The notes under the pieces are model-generated. The model worked only from the letters and a program-made list of their open reading frames with translations, was not told the DNA's origin and searched no databases. 64,000 bases of DNA. It comes from Paenibacillus xylanilyticus. GTDB taxonomy: Bacteria; Bacillota; Bacilli; Paenibacillales; Paenibacillaceae. Of the stretch, positions 33,882 to 42,673 are shown piece by piece (the stretch's first letter is position 1; each line of letters opens with the position of its first letter). The stretch is taken from contig NZ_JABMCB010000192.1 in the NCBI RefSeq assembly GCF_013359935.1, positions 124,001-188,000 of the forward strand. Direction: 5' to 3'. Both the position numbers and the translations under genes were made by a program.

Positions 33882-34823
33882 GTGCAGGTAGCCGATTGGT
33901 CTGAAAACATAGAAACGTATGATTTATCCAGCGAATATTCGATTCGTAAAGCTGACCCGGAAGAGTGGGGAGTATATTGCTCAGTCTATTACAACATGCG
34001 CTTTGTTGGATTTTTTAGAGAAGAACGTTTCAATGCTAAGCGAAATAATGCTTATTGGATCTGCCAAGGAGAATCGAAAATTGGTGGGGTAAGGATGGCA
34101 CCCAATAGGATATATCATTTGTTTTTCATTCCACCATTTAATCATTTATTTGAGGTAATGAAGCTTCTTAAAAAGATACTCGTCAGCTGGTCTGATCGAA
34201 CCCAGCACATTAAAGCCTTTGAAATTCTTCCGGACCAGGTTCATTTATTTGCAAAAGCCGGATTTTGGCCGGTAGAGTTCAGATGCCGATGGATGCAGCG
34301 TCCCACTGAACATTTTGACGTGACTTGGGACCCCGATCTGATCATCAAGAGTCCTCAAATTGCCGAAGATGAAACAGGTACCAAGCGATATACGAATGAA
34401 GATGAAATCGCTCATTGCGACTTTGCAAGCTTTGTGGGAGGTTTTGAAGCGTTAAGAAGAAATCAGTCTTCGTTTGAACAGTTCATACCTTCTGAAGATC
34501 CCGGTCTAACCAATGAGATACTCACGGAAGCGTCTACACTTGTGTATGACAAAAATACCGGGAAGCTTGTCGCCAATTGCCGGCTTTGTTTACAGGATAC
34601 TGAGGCAGCAGTATATAGTATTGGTGTCATCCCATCGCACAGGGGAAGAGGGATTGCTACACGCATGCTGCAGAGAGCCTTGACGATCCTTAAGGGGAAA
34701 TATCCAATCTTACGGTTGTACGTCATGGAAGGCAACGATGCAGAATCCGTCTACTACAACCTCGGGTTTATCCCAGGAGTACAAGAAGTACAACAAATGA
34801 TTATCCCTGCGGAATCAAATTAA
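33882..34823 (+). CDS. Two-part GNAT protein
   Basis: 313 residues. The C-terminal half (about 170-310) is a standard GNAT domain: LVANCRLCLQDTEAAVYSIGVIPSHRGRGIATRML, then ESVYYNLGFIPG. The N-terminal half shows a degenerate GNAT-like pattern (KIGGVRMAPNRIYHLFFIPPF, LFAKAGFWPVE) without the acetyl-CoA loop. Such double-GNAT proteins resemble mycothiol synthase in layout, but the acceptor cannot be predicted. GTG start eight bases after AGGAGG. Confidence 0.72.
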   Translation: MQVADWSENIETYDLSSEYSIRKADPEEWGVYCSVYYNMRFVGFFREERFNAKRNNAYWICQGESKIGGVRMAPNRIYHLFFIPPFNHLFEVMKLLKKILVSWSDRTQHIKAFEILPDQVHLFAKAGFWPVEFRCRWMQRPTEHFDVTWDPDLIIKSPQIAEDETGTKRYTNEDEIAHCDFASFVGGFEALRRNQSSFEQFIPSEDPGLTNEILTEASTLVYDKNTGKLVANCRLCLQDTEAAVYSIGVIPSHRGRGIATRMLQRALTILKGKYPILRLYVMEGNDAESVYYNLGFIPGVQEVQQMIIPAESN

Positions 34824-34841
34824 ACGAAAGGTCTGGAGAAG

Positions 34842-35249
34842 ATGACCCCACCTAAACATATTGTTTCGGCAGCTGCAATTGTGATCAATGATCAGAATGA
34901 GATATTACTTATTAAAGGTCCCAGAAGAGGCTGGGAAATGCCAGGCGGACAGGTGGAAGTCGGAGAATCTTTACAACGTGCAGCCATTAGGGAAACCAAG
35001 GAAGAGTCAGGTATTGATATCGAGATTACCCGGTTTTGCGGCGTATTTCAGAATGTGGAGGACTCCATTGTAAACACGTTATTTCTGGCAAAGCCCATCG
35101 GAGGACAATTAACCGTATCAAACGAAAGTCTAGACACCAGATATTTCCCAGTGGAAGAAGCTTTAAGCTTAGTCACCTGGAAGAATTTTAAACAACGAAT
35201 TGAATACTGTTTAAGACCGGAGATGCAGCCCTTTTATATCGAATTTTAG
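34842..35249 (+). CDS. NUDIX hydrolase
   Basis: 135 residues with a complete Nudix box G36-x5-E42-x7-R50-E-x2-E-E-x-G-I (GGQVEVGES ... RETKEESGI). Hydrolyses a nucleoside diphosphate linked to a further group; the exact substrate is not visible. 18 bases after the two-part GNAT gene, same strand, so probably co-transcribed. Confidence 0.88.
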   Translation: MTPPKHIVSAAAIVINDQNEILLIKGPRRGWEMPGGQVEVGESLQRAAIRETKEESGIDIEITRFCGVFQNVEDSIVNTLFLAKPIGGQLTVSNESLDTRYFPVEEALSLVTWKNFKQRIEYCLRPEMQPFYIEF

Positions 35250-35281
35250 AAATGAAGAGGTTGTAGAAAAAGGAGAATGCT

Positions 35282-35521
35282 TTGAAAAAGTTCAGAGAGA
35301 TTGGATATGGAAACCGCTGGTTCATCAGAACGGAGTTTGAACATGAAGACGGGACGGAAAGTGAAGTAAAAGGATTTACAAAACCATTCAGTCTTAGATC
35401 AGTGTACGTTAGAGCATGGATTGGAAAAAAGGTAATGATCATAGATTCAAAAGAGGGAATTAAACTCATGAACAAAAATGAGAAGAAGGTAAAAATCATT
35501 TTAGGCTTTTTTGGATATTGA
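35282..35521 (+). CDS. DUF3977 family protein
   Basis: 79 residues, MKKFREIGYGNRWFIRTEFEHEDG, EVKGFTKPF, SVYVRAWIGKKVMIIDS: the whole protein fits the DUF3977 family of Bacillales. Function unknown; basic, no membrane segment. TTG start at 35282, six bases after AAGGAG. Confidence 0.8.
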   Translation: MKKFREIGYGNRWFIRTEFEHEDGTESEVKGFTKPFSLRSVYVRAWIGKKVMIIDSKEGIKLMNKNEKKVKIILGFFGY

Positions 35522-35593
35522 ATGAAGTCAGGATAGGAACTACAGGAACCATAGAAACCACAGTCTAACACAAATTACATAGGGAGGTTAGCC

Positions 35594-36157
35594 ATGCCGT
35601 CCAATATATTTCAAGCCGTTTTTATTGATCGTGATGGAACGATAGGCGGTTCAGATGAAGTCATTTACCCAGGTGAATTTAAGTTGTTCTCATTTACGTT
35701 AGCTTCATTGGAGAAACTTAAAAATCACGAAACTCCGATCTATGGATTTACAAACCAACCGGGTATCTCCAGAGGAGAAGCAACTGTGGAAGCCTTTGAA
35801 AAAGAAATGATGGCCTTTGGATTTGACGGGGTGTATATCTGTCCTCATCAACACAATGAAGAGTGTGAATGCAGGAAGCCCAAACCGGAAATGTTGCTGA
35901 GAGCAGCAAAAGAGAATCAATTCGATCTGAGCAAATGTGTGGTCATCGGAGATCGATGGTCAGACATGTTAGCTGCACATTACGCCGGCTGCAAGAAGAT
36001 ATTGGTCCGAACAGGAGCAGGTAATGAAGCGTTAGATAAATACAGGGATAAGTGGACCATAACAGAACCGGATTATGTTGCAGAGCATCTCGAAGATGCT
36101 GTGAACTTTATAATGGACCAGGTAGTACATATTGAAGCGGAGGGGAATAGATCATGA
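35594..36157 (+). CDS. HAD-IIIA family phosphatase
   Basis: 187 residues. Nucleophile motif FIDRDGTIGG (D12, D14), motif II in GFTNQPGIS, a zinc loop CPHQHNEECECRKPKP and motif IV VVIGDRWSDMLAA. This matches the GmhB/HisB-N group (sugar or histidinol phosphatases) with its four-ligand zinc site. No heptose or histidine genes nearby, so the substrate is open. SD GGGAGG before the ATG; overlaps the next gene by ATGA. Confidence 0.85.
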   Translation: MPSNIFQAVFIDRDGTIGGSDEVIYPGEFKLFSFTLASLEKLKNHETPIYGFTNQPGISRGEATVEAFEKEMMAFGFDGVYICPHQHNEECECRKPKPEMLLRAAKENQFDLSKCVVIGDRWSDMLAAHYAGCKKILVRTGAGNEALDKYRDKWTITEPDYVAEHLEDAVNFIMDQVVHIEAEGNRS

Positions 36158-36675
36158 ACATGGAGAACATATATCTAATAAGTGATATTCCGAGTTATTC
36201 TCCTCAGATTAGCCGGCTCATCTCGATGATGAACTATGCCAGATTCACAACCATTGAGGAAGTCAAAAATCTATCCATAGATCAATTGGATTTCTTGCTG
36301 GACTCCGAAAGTAACTCTATCGGGGCATTATTGCTTCACTTTGCAGCAGTCGAATATGCCTACCAGGTGGCGACTTTTGAGAATCGGGAGCTGAACGAAG
36401 AAGAATTATCGGAGTGGGGCCCGGCGTTAAACTTAGGCAAGGAAGGTCAGGAAAAGATCAAAGGTAATGATATCACATTTTATTTTGCGAAAATGGACCA
36501 GGTAAGAATGAAATCACTTCAGTTCTTTCAGACAGTGAATGACGACTGGTTGAACACGGAAGAAGAATTCTGGTATAACAAACCGGCAAACTATTATTTT
36601 ATGTGGTTTCATGTTTTCGAAGATGAGATTAATCACAGGGGCCAAATCAGAATGATCCGAAAGAGAACTTCGTGA
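36154..36675 (+). CDS. DinB-family protein
   Basis: 173 residues: helical bundle with LLLHFAAVEYAYQ (first His ligand) and WFHVFEDEINHRGQIRMIRKR carrying the second and third histidines. Putative metal-dependent enzyme of the DinB/DUF664 group. Starts inside the stop codon of the HAD gene (ATGA), implying translational coupling. Confidence 0.8.
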   Translation: MNMENIYLISDIPSYSPQISRLISMMNYARFTTIEEVKNLSIDQLDFLLDSESNSIGALLLHFAAVEYAYQVATFENRELNEEELSEWGPALNLGKEGQEKIKGNDITFYFAKMDQVRMKSLQFFQTVNDDWLNTEEEFWYNKPANYYFMWFHVFEDEINHRGQIRMIRKRTS

Positions 36676-36696
36676 CTCAAGGTGGCGAAGTTTTTT
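36667..36696 (+). terminator. Terminator inside the array
   Basis: ACTTCG (36667-36672) can pair with CGAAGT (36686-36691), and a run of T follows. The hairpin starts in the last codons of the DinB gene. It is one of very few terminators seen in the array. Confidence 0.55.
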
Positions 36697-36713
36697 ACTT
36701 GAGAGGAGACTAA

Positions 36714-37196
36714 ATGAAGACCAAAAATATCATGATTGTTATTTCAATATTATTTAATGTAGTGTTGTTCACATATATTTATTGGAGGGAAAGTCACCTG
36801 AAGGAAATGTATTCAAATTTATCCTTTGGACTTCAGGGTGATTTAGTGCAATTGGAGAGTACAATTGAGTACCAGAACAATAATAAGTGGAACGACGAAA
36901 ATGTAGTTCTTGAAAAAATTGAGGATGTTAGAGAAGGCATTCACCAACTGATGGTTACAGGTATTAATGTTGGAATGATTACGAAATCACAAGAAAATGA
37001 CTTGTGGACACTGTATAGGTATTTTGCTAACTTTCCCACATATACAGGGTTTCCAAATACCAAATTAGAGAACAACGATATTAACAAGCTAATCCGATTA
37101 AGAGATGATCTAAGGTCAGCTGGTTGGGGAACGAATTTGGGGTATAGTAGTGATTGGGCAAGTTTTTCAATGAAAATAGAAGACTTAACGAATTGA
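36714..37196 (+). CDS. Hypothetical membrane-anchored protein
   Basis: 160 residues. One N-terminal membrane helix (IMIVISILFNVVLFTYIYW), then a mostly helical soluble domain outside the membrane, rich in Asn, Asp and Glu. No family recognised. GAGAGGAG precedes the ATG. Base composition is notably AT-rich. Confidence 0.65.
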   Translation: MKTKNIMIVISILFNVVLFTYIYWRESHLKEMYSNLSFGLQGDLVQLESTIEYQNNNKWNDENVVLEKIEDVREGIHQLMVTGINVGMITKSQENDLWTLYRYFANFPTYTGFPNTKLENNDINKLIRLRDDLRSAGWGTNLGYSSDWASFSMKIEDLTN

Positions 37197-37254
37197 TTAT
37201 TTGCTGCATTCATTAACAGTCCGTTATTGATGATACATTTTGGAGGGATTCAAT

Positions 37255-37422
37255 ATGCTCTATCTCATTATAGTCATTGTTATTGGTTTTGCAGGCATAA
37301 TTAGTAATCAGTACGCTGGGTTGAAAAGAATGGATTCATTGCAAAAATCAATAGATGAACTAAATCGAAATTTGCGAGAAATCGGGCAAAGACAGTCTGA
37401 CAATCAGGTTGAAAAGGAGTAA
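37255..37422 (+). CDS. Small membrane protein with coiled coil
   Basis: 55 residues: an N-terminal membrane helix (LYLIIVIVIGFAGII) and a charged helix MDSLQKSIDELNRNLREIGQ with heptad spacing. No family assigned. ATG 37255 is set by GGAGGG seven bases upstream. Seven bases separate it from the DUF1801 gene. Confidence 0.6.
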   Translation: MLYLIIVIVIGFAGIISNQYAGLKRMDSLQKSIDELNRNLREIGQRQSDNQVEKE

Positions 37423-37429
37423 TTTTAAG

Positions 37430-37852
37430 ATGTACAAGCAAAAAACTAAAGAAACCGACAATAGTGTTATTGAGTTTATTGAAAACGTCGAGAGTCCCCA
37501 AAAACGTGAGGATGCATATAAGTTATTGGATATTTTTGCTGAAACGACAGGCTATGAAGCCAAGATGTGGGGACCGAGCATTATTGGATTTGGTGCATAT
37601 CATTATAAATATGAATCTGGTCACGAAGGCGATGCACCGTTGGTGGGTTTCTCACCCCGAAAAGCAAAAATCAGTTTATATTTTGCAACGGGGGATACAG
37701 AACGGGAATCACTATTAGAGGATCTGGGGAAACATACGACCGGAAAAGCGTGTGTGTATATCAATAAAGCAGCAGACATTAATGTGGATACTTTAAAAGC
37801 ATTGATAAACCAATCGGTTAAGTTTCTACAAGAAACCTATCCCAATCAGTAA
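37430..37852 (+). CDS. DUF1801 (YdhG-like) protein
   Basis: 140 residues: SVIEFIENVESPQKREDAYKLL, AKMWGPSIIGFGAYHYKYESG, GFSPRKAKISLYF and KACVYINKAADINVDTLKALI follow the DUF1801 pattern throughout. Structure family is known, function is not; some relatives are annotated as iron chaperone-like. ATG 37430, ten bases after AAGGAG. Confidence 0.85.
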   Translation: MYKQKTKETDNSVIEFIENVESPQKREDAYKLLDIFAETTGYEAKMWGPSIIGFGAYHYKYESGHEGDAPLVGFSPRKAKISLYFATGDTERESLLEDLGKHTTGKACVYINKAADINVDTLKALINQSVKFLQETYPNQ

Positions 37853-37913
37853 TTTTATTTAATCAAAGTTACTACTATGTTGATATGAATTAAGGCAAGG
37901 AGGGGGAGATAGA

Positions 37914-38465
37914 ATGCTGTATGATCTGAAAGGTCAAGCCAATATGTCGCCTGTGGTCGGAATGTTATATTCAGCTGTAAGAGAGAATAGCCAGCGACTT
38001 CAGACCATAACAGAAGGAATGTCTCAAGAGGAAGTTGATTACAGGGGACCTGAAAACAACCGTAATAGTACTGCTCAGTTAATAAAACATATTCTGTTTG
38101 TTGATCTAAACTGGGTTTACAGAATAAAGGGAACACCACTGCCTCAGTCATTGATAGAACAATATGGCCCGATGATCGATGAAAACAACAAACTCCCCAT
38201 GGTTAGCGGAGTGCCGAGGAACACACTTATCTCTCAATATGAGGGAGTAATAACAACCCTGAAAGAGGCGTGTACGCAATTAACAGATGCTGATTTGGAC
38301 CATGTTGTCACTTTTGGGCATGACAATGAAAAGCAAGCAACCATCCGCTGGGGCATATGGCACATGGCAGATCATAACCGTTATCACCAAGCTCATATTA
38401 ATCAACTTAGAAGTTGGTTTAAGGAGGAGAAACTCAAAAGCCAAAGGAGTATTTCATCCAAGTGA
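37914..38465 (+). CDS. DinB-family protein
   Basis: 183 residues: LIKHILFVDLNWVYRIKG (His ligand), then RWGIWHMADHNRYHQAHINQLR with two further histidines. Same metal-binding bundle as the other DinB genes of this array but distinct in sequence. GGAGGGGGAG before the ATG. Confidence 0.82.
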   Translation: MLYDLKGQANMSPVVGMLYSAVRENSQRLQTITEGMSQEEVDYRGPENNRNSTAQLIKHILFVDLNWVYRIKGTPLPQSLIEQYGPMIDENNKLPMVSGVPRNTLISQYEGVITTLKEACTQLTDADLDHVVTFGHDNEKQATIRWGIWHMADHNRYHQAHINQLRSWFKEEKLKSQRSISSK

Positions 38466-38505
38466 GCCGAATCTTTATCATATCGAAGTGAGGTGGAGAC
38501 TCTGC

Positions 38506-39051
38506 ATGGAAGAACAATGGAGAATTGCAACGTATGATTCGGCATGGGGACCATTGTTTTACGAAACAGGACTTAAATTAAGAGAGGCATTGAGAGAAAA
38601 TGCCCTTCGAATCGACCATGTCGGATCAACTTCAATCGTTGGCATGGATGCCAAACCCATTATTGATATTCAAATCTCTGTTCTGAATTTTGAAAATTTG
38701 CCTAGCTACCAACATGAAATTGAAAATGTCGGTTTTGTTTTTAGGGTAGAAAATCCGGATCAAAGCAAACGGTATTTCCGCGAAGCACCTGGGAACAGAA
38801 GGACGCATGTACATGTCAGACAAGCAGGAAGTTTCTCCGAACAGATGACACTGCTATTCAGGGATTATTTGCGAGAACATCCACTTGATTGTGTGAAGTA
38901 TGCTGAGGAGAAGCATAGGCTTATGAGTGTATACAGAGATCAACGTTCAAAGTATGTGGAGGGCAAAGGGCCTGTAGTTTGGGAGATATTGCAGAAGGCC
39001 CATCTGTGGTCTCAGGAAGTAGGGTGGAAACCGGCAGATTCGGACGTATAA
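38506..39051 (+). CDS. GrpB-family nucleotidyltransferase-like protein
   Basis: 181 residues, ATYDSAWGPLFYE, RIDHVGSTSIVGMDAKPIIDIQI and THVHVRQAGS, then FRDYLREHP and YAEEKHRL: the GrpB family (nucleotidyltransferase fold with G-S-T-S and D-I-D-like positions). Substrate unknown; members occur fused to CoaE. ATG 38506 has GAGGTGGAG upstream; the ORF is open farther 5' inside the DinB gene in another frame. Confidence 0.85.
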   Translation: MEEQWRIATYDSAWGPLFYETGLKLREALRENALRIDHVGSTSIVGMDAKPIIDIQISVLNFENLPSYQHEIENVGFVFRVENPDQSKRYFREAPGNRRTHVHVRQAGSFSEQMTLLFRDYLREHPLDCVKYAEEKHRLMSVYRDQRSKYVEGKGPVVWEILQKAHLWSQEVGWKPADSDV

Positions 39052-39094
39052 GTACATTGGATTAATGATGGATGCTCGTATTGGAGTGGTGAAA

Positions 39095-39517
39095 ATGAAC
39101 CTGGGTAGAAAGTTGTTAACCTCACTTTTAACCATTATCAGTTTTAGTTTAGCTGCTAGCCTGGTATCCATGAATGACACCTACAACTTTGGTTTTTATA
39201 TTGCTGTGTACCCTATATATGCAACTCCCTTGATTTTTTTGATAGGTTTACCTTTGTCGGTGTTAGTTGATTTCTTGTTGAGCAAAATGAGAGTGACTAA
39301 TCATGCACTTTATCTAATCGTAAAATTTCTGGGTTACGCGTGCGCTGGGTTCGTCGGTATGAACATATTTGTTCTGGTCATGGGCGCTGGGAAAGATATT
39401 TTTAATTTTAGAGAAAATTCCCCTCTCACCTTACATGGCGTGTTTGCAGCACTGATATTTGTACTGATCGATCTTGGGTTGGAAGCTCTCTTCAAGGCTC
39501 GCAAAAAGAAAAGTTAG
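39095..39517 (+). CDS. Four-helix membrane protein
   Basis: 140 residues with four hydrophobic segments (LLTSLLTIISFSLAASLV; IAVYPIYATPLIFLIGLPL; LIVKFLGYACAGFVGMNIF; GVFAALIFVLIDLGL) and a basic C-terminus KARKKKS. No family recognised. ATG 39095 follows GGAGTGG. Confidence 0.65.
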   Translation: MNLGRKLLTSLLTIISFSLAASLVSMNDTYNFGFYIAVYPIYATPLIFLIGLPLSVLVDFLLSKMRVTNHALYLIVKFLGYACAGFVGMNIFVLVMGAGKDIFNFRENSPLTLHGVFAALIFVLIDLGLEALFKARKKKS

Positions 39518-39551
39518 TGGGAACTGTGATGGTAAGGAGGGTTATCGAAAG

Positions 39552-40010
39552 TTGGACAGATCGATTCATAGCGAGCATATTGGAACATTTAGTTATGAAG
39601 AAATGAGTAAAGCATACACGTATCAAGAAGGTCCAGTTCACTGGGCACTGGATATATCTGATGAAAAGGCTAGTGTCCATGAGATGATGCATCGGGCAGA
39701 GCAGATATATAGAGTTTTGCAGGAATTCGATATGCAGGCTAAGATAGCCATTGCAAATGAGTTAACGGCTTATAAAAATGATTTCTGGCCTGAATATGAT
39801 GAGGACGATGAACATTTGGATTGGGATGAAGTCGATGCAGGAAAATATGATGTCACACCAGAGAGATTCGCAGCATCCATCAGGCTCCTCGACATCGTGA
39901 TCAAGTATGAACATATATATTGCGAATATGATGATGGAGAATTGTTCGGTGGCCATAGAATACATGCCTGTTTCGAGAATGACTACCGTCTTAGAAGTGC
40001 TGAGATCTAG
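39552..40010 (+). CDS. DUF2262 family protein
   Basis: 152 residues. The N-terminal GTFSYEEMSKAYTYQ and the C-terminal YDDGELFGGHRIHACF match the DUF2262 pattern, with an acidic middle (EYDEDDEHLDWDEVD). Cytosolic, function unknown. TTG start at 39552 is set by AAGGAGGG about ten bases upstream; the in-frame ATG at 39474 lies inside the previous gene without an SD. Confidence 0.72.
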   Translation: MDRSIHSEHIGTFSYEEMSKAYTYQEGPVHWALDISDEKASVHEMMHRAEQIYRVLQEFDMQAKIAIANELTAYKNDFWPEYDEDDEHLDWDEVDAGKYDVTPERFAASIRLLDIVIKYEHIYCEYDDGELFGGHRIHACFENDYRLRSAEI

Positions 40011-40069
40011 AAGCAGCTCTCGTCAACGCGATATTTTCAAGAGTGCTCAATTTTTTTAAAAAAGGGATG

Positions 40070-40549
40070 ATGAATCTGATATCTTACAGACGCTTAGAAG
40101 CTCAGGATACGGAGTCTGTTAAGCAATTAATGGAGCAATATGCGCTGCAATTTCCTACTTTTATTGTTAACCTTTATCCAGAACGTTGGGCAAGTTTTTT
40201 GAATCATTCGAGTGATTCGGAATATTGGGTTGCGGTTGAGGTGGACAAGATTGTAGGACATGCGGGGTTTGTTTTTAATAAGGATGAGGGTTTGTACGAA
40301 ATTGTAGGTGTCGTTGTATCGCCTAAGCATCAGAGGAAGGGGATCGGGAAGACTCTTCTGGACCATCTATGTGAAGCAATTAAAAATAGAGGCAAAACAG
40401 AAGTTGTATTACACACTCTTGGTCATCCTGATAATGAAGACACGGTAGTATTTTATAAATCCATTGGTTACTCGGTATCCCAATATGAGAAGGACCACTT
40501 TCAAGCCGGGTACTCGCGTGTTACGTTTAGGAAAAACTTAAGTCATTGA
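40070..40549 (+). CDS. GNAT-family N-acetyltransferase
   Basis: 159 residues: ISYRRLEAQDTESVKQLMEQYA, WVAVEVDKIVGHAGFV, IVGVVVSPKHQRKGIGKTLLDHL (acetyl-CoA loop Q-R-K-G-I-G) and DTVVFYKSIGYSVSQYEKDHFQ. A canonical single-domain GNAT, acceptor unknown. Several starts are possible (GTG 40043, ATG 40067 or 40070); I use 40070, where a GNAT usually begins, but the SD spacing does not decide it. Confidence 0.8.
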   Translation: MNLISYRRLEAQDTESVKQLMEQYALQFPTFIVNLYPERWASFLNHSSDSEYWVAVEVDKIVGHAGFVFNKDEGLYEIVGVVVSPKHQRKGIGKTLLDHLCEAIKNRGKTEVVLHTLGHPDNEDTVVFYKSIGYSVSQYEKDHFQAGYSRVTFRKNLSH

Positions 40550-40570
40550 TCTCGTCAGGAGGGATGAAAG

Positions 40571-41095
40571 GTGACAACTTATTGTGCACTTCTTGTCATT
40601 GACGTACAGGCAGCCATGTTTGATGAATCAGATCCCGTATATCAGGGGGAACAGCTGCTTCAGAACATCCAAAAGGTAATTGCCAAGGCTCGTGAAGCGG
40701 GTCATGCTGTCATCTATATTCAGCACAGCGAAGGGTCAGGAAGTCCACTGGAACGCGGAACACCGGGGTGGGAGGTTCATCCGTGCATTGCACCGATTGC
40801 AGGTGACTTAGTTATTGAAAAAGAAACACCTGACTCGTTTCACGAAACGGATCTGCATCTGAAGTTGAAAGACAACGAAGTGACTGAGCTGATTCTCGTT
40901 GGGATGCAGACAGAAGTATGTGTAGACACCACTTGTCGCAGGGCATTCAGCCTTGGTTACAAGGTCAACCTGGTTCGAGATGCCCACAGCACCTGGAATT
41001 CCAGCCATCTCACAGCGGACCAAATTATAGAACACCACAATACCGTGCTGAGGTTGTTTGCCAATGTGGTGGACTCCGAAAGTGTGATCAATTGA
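40571..41095 (+). CDS. Isochorismatase-like cysteine hydrolase
   Basis: 174 residues. Complete catalytic triad of the family: D11 (ALLVIDVQ), K84 (VIEKETPDSF) and C117 (QTEVCVDTTCRRA). Members hydrolyse amides such as nicotinamide, N-carbamoyl compounds or isochorismate; the short form without a metal-site insertion argues against a nicotinamidase. GTG start five bases after a CAGGAGGGATG element. Confidence 0.88.
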   Translation: MTTYCALLVIDVQAAMFDESDPVYQGEQLLQNIQKVIAKAREAGHAVIYIQHSEGSGSPLERGTPGWEVHPCIAPIAGDLVIEKETPDSFHETDLHLKLKDNEVTELILVGMQTEVCVDTTCRRAFSLGYKVNLVRDAHSTWNSSHLTADQIIEHHNTVLRLFANVVDSESVIN

Positions 41096-41108
41096 AAGAG
41101 GAGATACA

Positions 41109-41393
41109 TTGACGATTAATTATAGAATACTCAATGCCTCAGCTTGGCTTGCTGTGTTAGCAGTCATGCTTATTCCGGGAACAGCATATACGGAAGGTCC
41201 ATTGCGAACAGAGTATGGTTTCCCGATTAGATTTTACACAGATTATCATTATGAGAAGCCTGACGATACAATCTGGTTCCTTTCGGGTGTCAATATCCAA
41301 GTGCTTTCTTATTTGTTTAATGTCCTATTTATTTATGCTGCAATTCATGTTGTTCTGTATATAAAAAAGAGATTAACTCATCCAAAAGAGTAG
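41109..41393 (+). CDS. Small membrane protein
   Basis: 94 residues. Two hydrophobic segments (WLAVLAVMLIPGTAY and VLSYLFNVLFIYAAIHVVLYI) flank an extracytoplasmic loop rich in aromatic residues (YGFPIRFYTDYHYEKPDD), ending in KKRLTHPKE. No family recognised. TTG start, five bases after AGAGGAG. Confidence 0.6.
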   Translation: MTINYRILNASAWLAVLAVMLIPGTAYTEGPLRTEYGFPIRFYTDYHYEKPDDTIWFLSGVNIQVLSYLFNVLFIYAAIHVVLYIKKRLTHPKE

Positions 41394-41543
41394 AGAGTCG
41401 CAGTTCAGCGGTTCTTTTATTTTTTCCATATCATGGGTTATGATAGAAGGCAGTAATAGGCGAAAACCTAACTTTAACGATGGAACATATAAACGTAATA
41501 ATTATTATTGAAGACTAAGTTTAGCCTAGAGAGGGGAAGAGGG
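41394..41543 (+). promoter_or_regulatory. Longest gap in the array, with a weak promoter
   Basis: TATGAT at 41439-41444, preceded by CATGGGT, resembles the -10 region at 31123, but the -35 side is poor. This would restart transcription for the last third of the array. No other feature seen. Confidence 0.3.
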
Positions 41544-42059
41544 ATGCTAGAAGTTACTGCGATAGATTATGAGGATAAGCATGTATTACATAACCTCATT
41601 CAACTATATCGATATGATTCAAGTGAATTTGATGGACATGGATTGACCAAGCATGGACTATACCTCTACAAATATCTAGATCATCAATGGACAGACACAT
41701 TCAGATACCCTTTAATGATCAGAGTAAATGGAGAGCTGGCAGGCTTCGCCTTATTAATGCTCGCTGTTCCGAGAGAGTTCGTGCATGTCAGTGTGGCATC
41801 TGAGACCAATGTAATTAGTGACTTTTTTATTTTGCGAAAGTTTAGGAACAAAGGATATGGAAAGCAGGCAGCTTTCCAAATTTTTGATCTATTCTTGGGT
41901 GCGTGGGAAATTCGGCAAACACTAGCCAACAAGCCAGCCAATCAATTCTGGAATCGAGTTATTCATGATTATACAGAAGGCATGTATAGAGAGAAGGTGC
42001 TGAATGAAGAGCATTGGACAGGACCAATCCAGGTATTTGGAGATGAACAACGCACATAA
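41544..42059 (+). CDS. GNAT-family acetyltransferase (paralogue B)
   Basis: 171 residues. LIQLYRYDSSEF, YLDHQWTDTFRYPLMIR, FFILRKFRNKGYGKQAAFQIFD and NKPANQFWNRVIHDYTEG run parallel to the gene at 33379, so the two are paralogues within the array. Substrate unknown. ATG 41544 directly follows an AGGGGAAGAGGG element; ATG 41508 has no SD. Confidence 0.82.
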   Translation: MLEVTAIDYEDKHVLHNLIQLYRYDSSEFDGHGLTKHGLYLYKYLDHQWTDTFRYPLMIRVNGELAGFALLMLAVPREFVHVSVASETNVISDFFILRKFRNKGYGKQAAFQIFDLFLGAWEIRQTLANKPANQFWNRVIHDYTEGMYREKVLNEEHWTGPIQVFGDEQRT

Positions 42060-42108
42060 GAGAATTTCTTAAATCTTCAATAAAATAATGATATAGGGAG
42101 TTATTAAT

Positions 42109-42645
42109 ATGAAACAGCTTCCAGCAGAATGGAAGTCAGATAGACTTGTTATATCGAATGTGCAAGAGTTCGAAATTCCCGAGCTTCAGTCCATTTGTGA
42201 TTCTAGCCGCTACTTGCAACAATGGGACGGACGGGAACATGATCCGGATTATGTGAAGAAATGTTTTGAAGAAGGCAATCTTCCTCCGGGAGGAATGCTG
42301 GAGAATTACCGGATTCAATCCATCCGTACGGCCAAGGATCATCGGAAAATTGGCTTGCTGAGTTTATACCATGGTTATCCCTCAGCGGATTCCGTATATC
42401 TTGAGTTTATATACATACAAAGTGAGATTCAGAAGCAAGGGTATGGGCAAGAAATGATTCATGCACTGACCCATAACCTTTCCGAACTCGGGTACAAGGA
42501 GATTAGAATTAACGTAGCACTCAAAAATTGGCCTGCATTACGATTCTGGATCAAATCCGGTTTTGATCAGATTAGCGGGATCTACGGGGATCTTGAACAT
42601 TCGGATACCACGTTTGCCAACACAGAATTGATCAAAACGCTTTAA
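42109..42645 (+). CDS. GNAT-family N-acetyltransferase
   Basis: 178 residues: SDRLVISNVQEFEIPELQSI at the N-terminus, GLLSLYHGYPSADSVYLEFIYIQSEIQKQGYGQEMIHAL in the core (acetyl-CoA loop) and NVALKNWPALRFWIKSGF at the end. Close in pattern to small Bacillus GNATs of unknown substrate. AGGGAG precedes the ATG. Confidence 0.82.
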   Translation: MKQLPAEWKSDRLVISNVQEFEIPELQSICDSSRYLQQWDGREHDPDYVKKCFEEGNLPPGGMLENYRIQSIRTAKDHRKIGLLSLYHGYPSADSVYLEFIYIQSEIQKQGYGQEMIHALTHNLSELGYKEIRINVALKNWPALRFWIKSGFDQISGIYGDLEHSDTTFANTELIKTL

Positions 42646-42673
42646 GCAACACAACCGAAAAGGGGGAGTTCGA

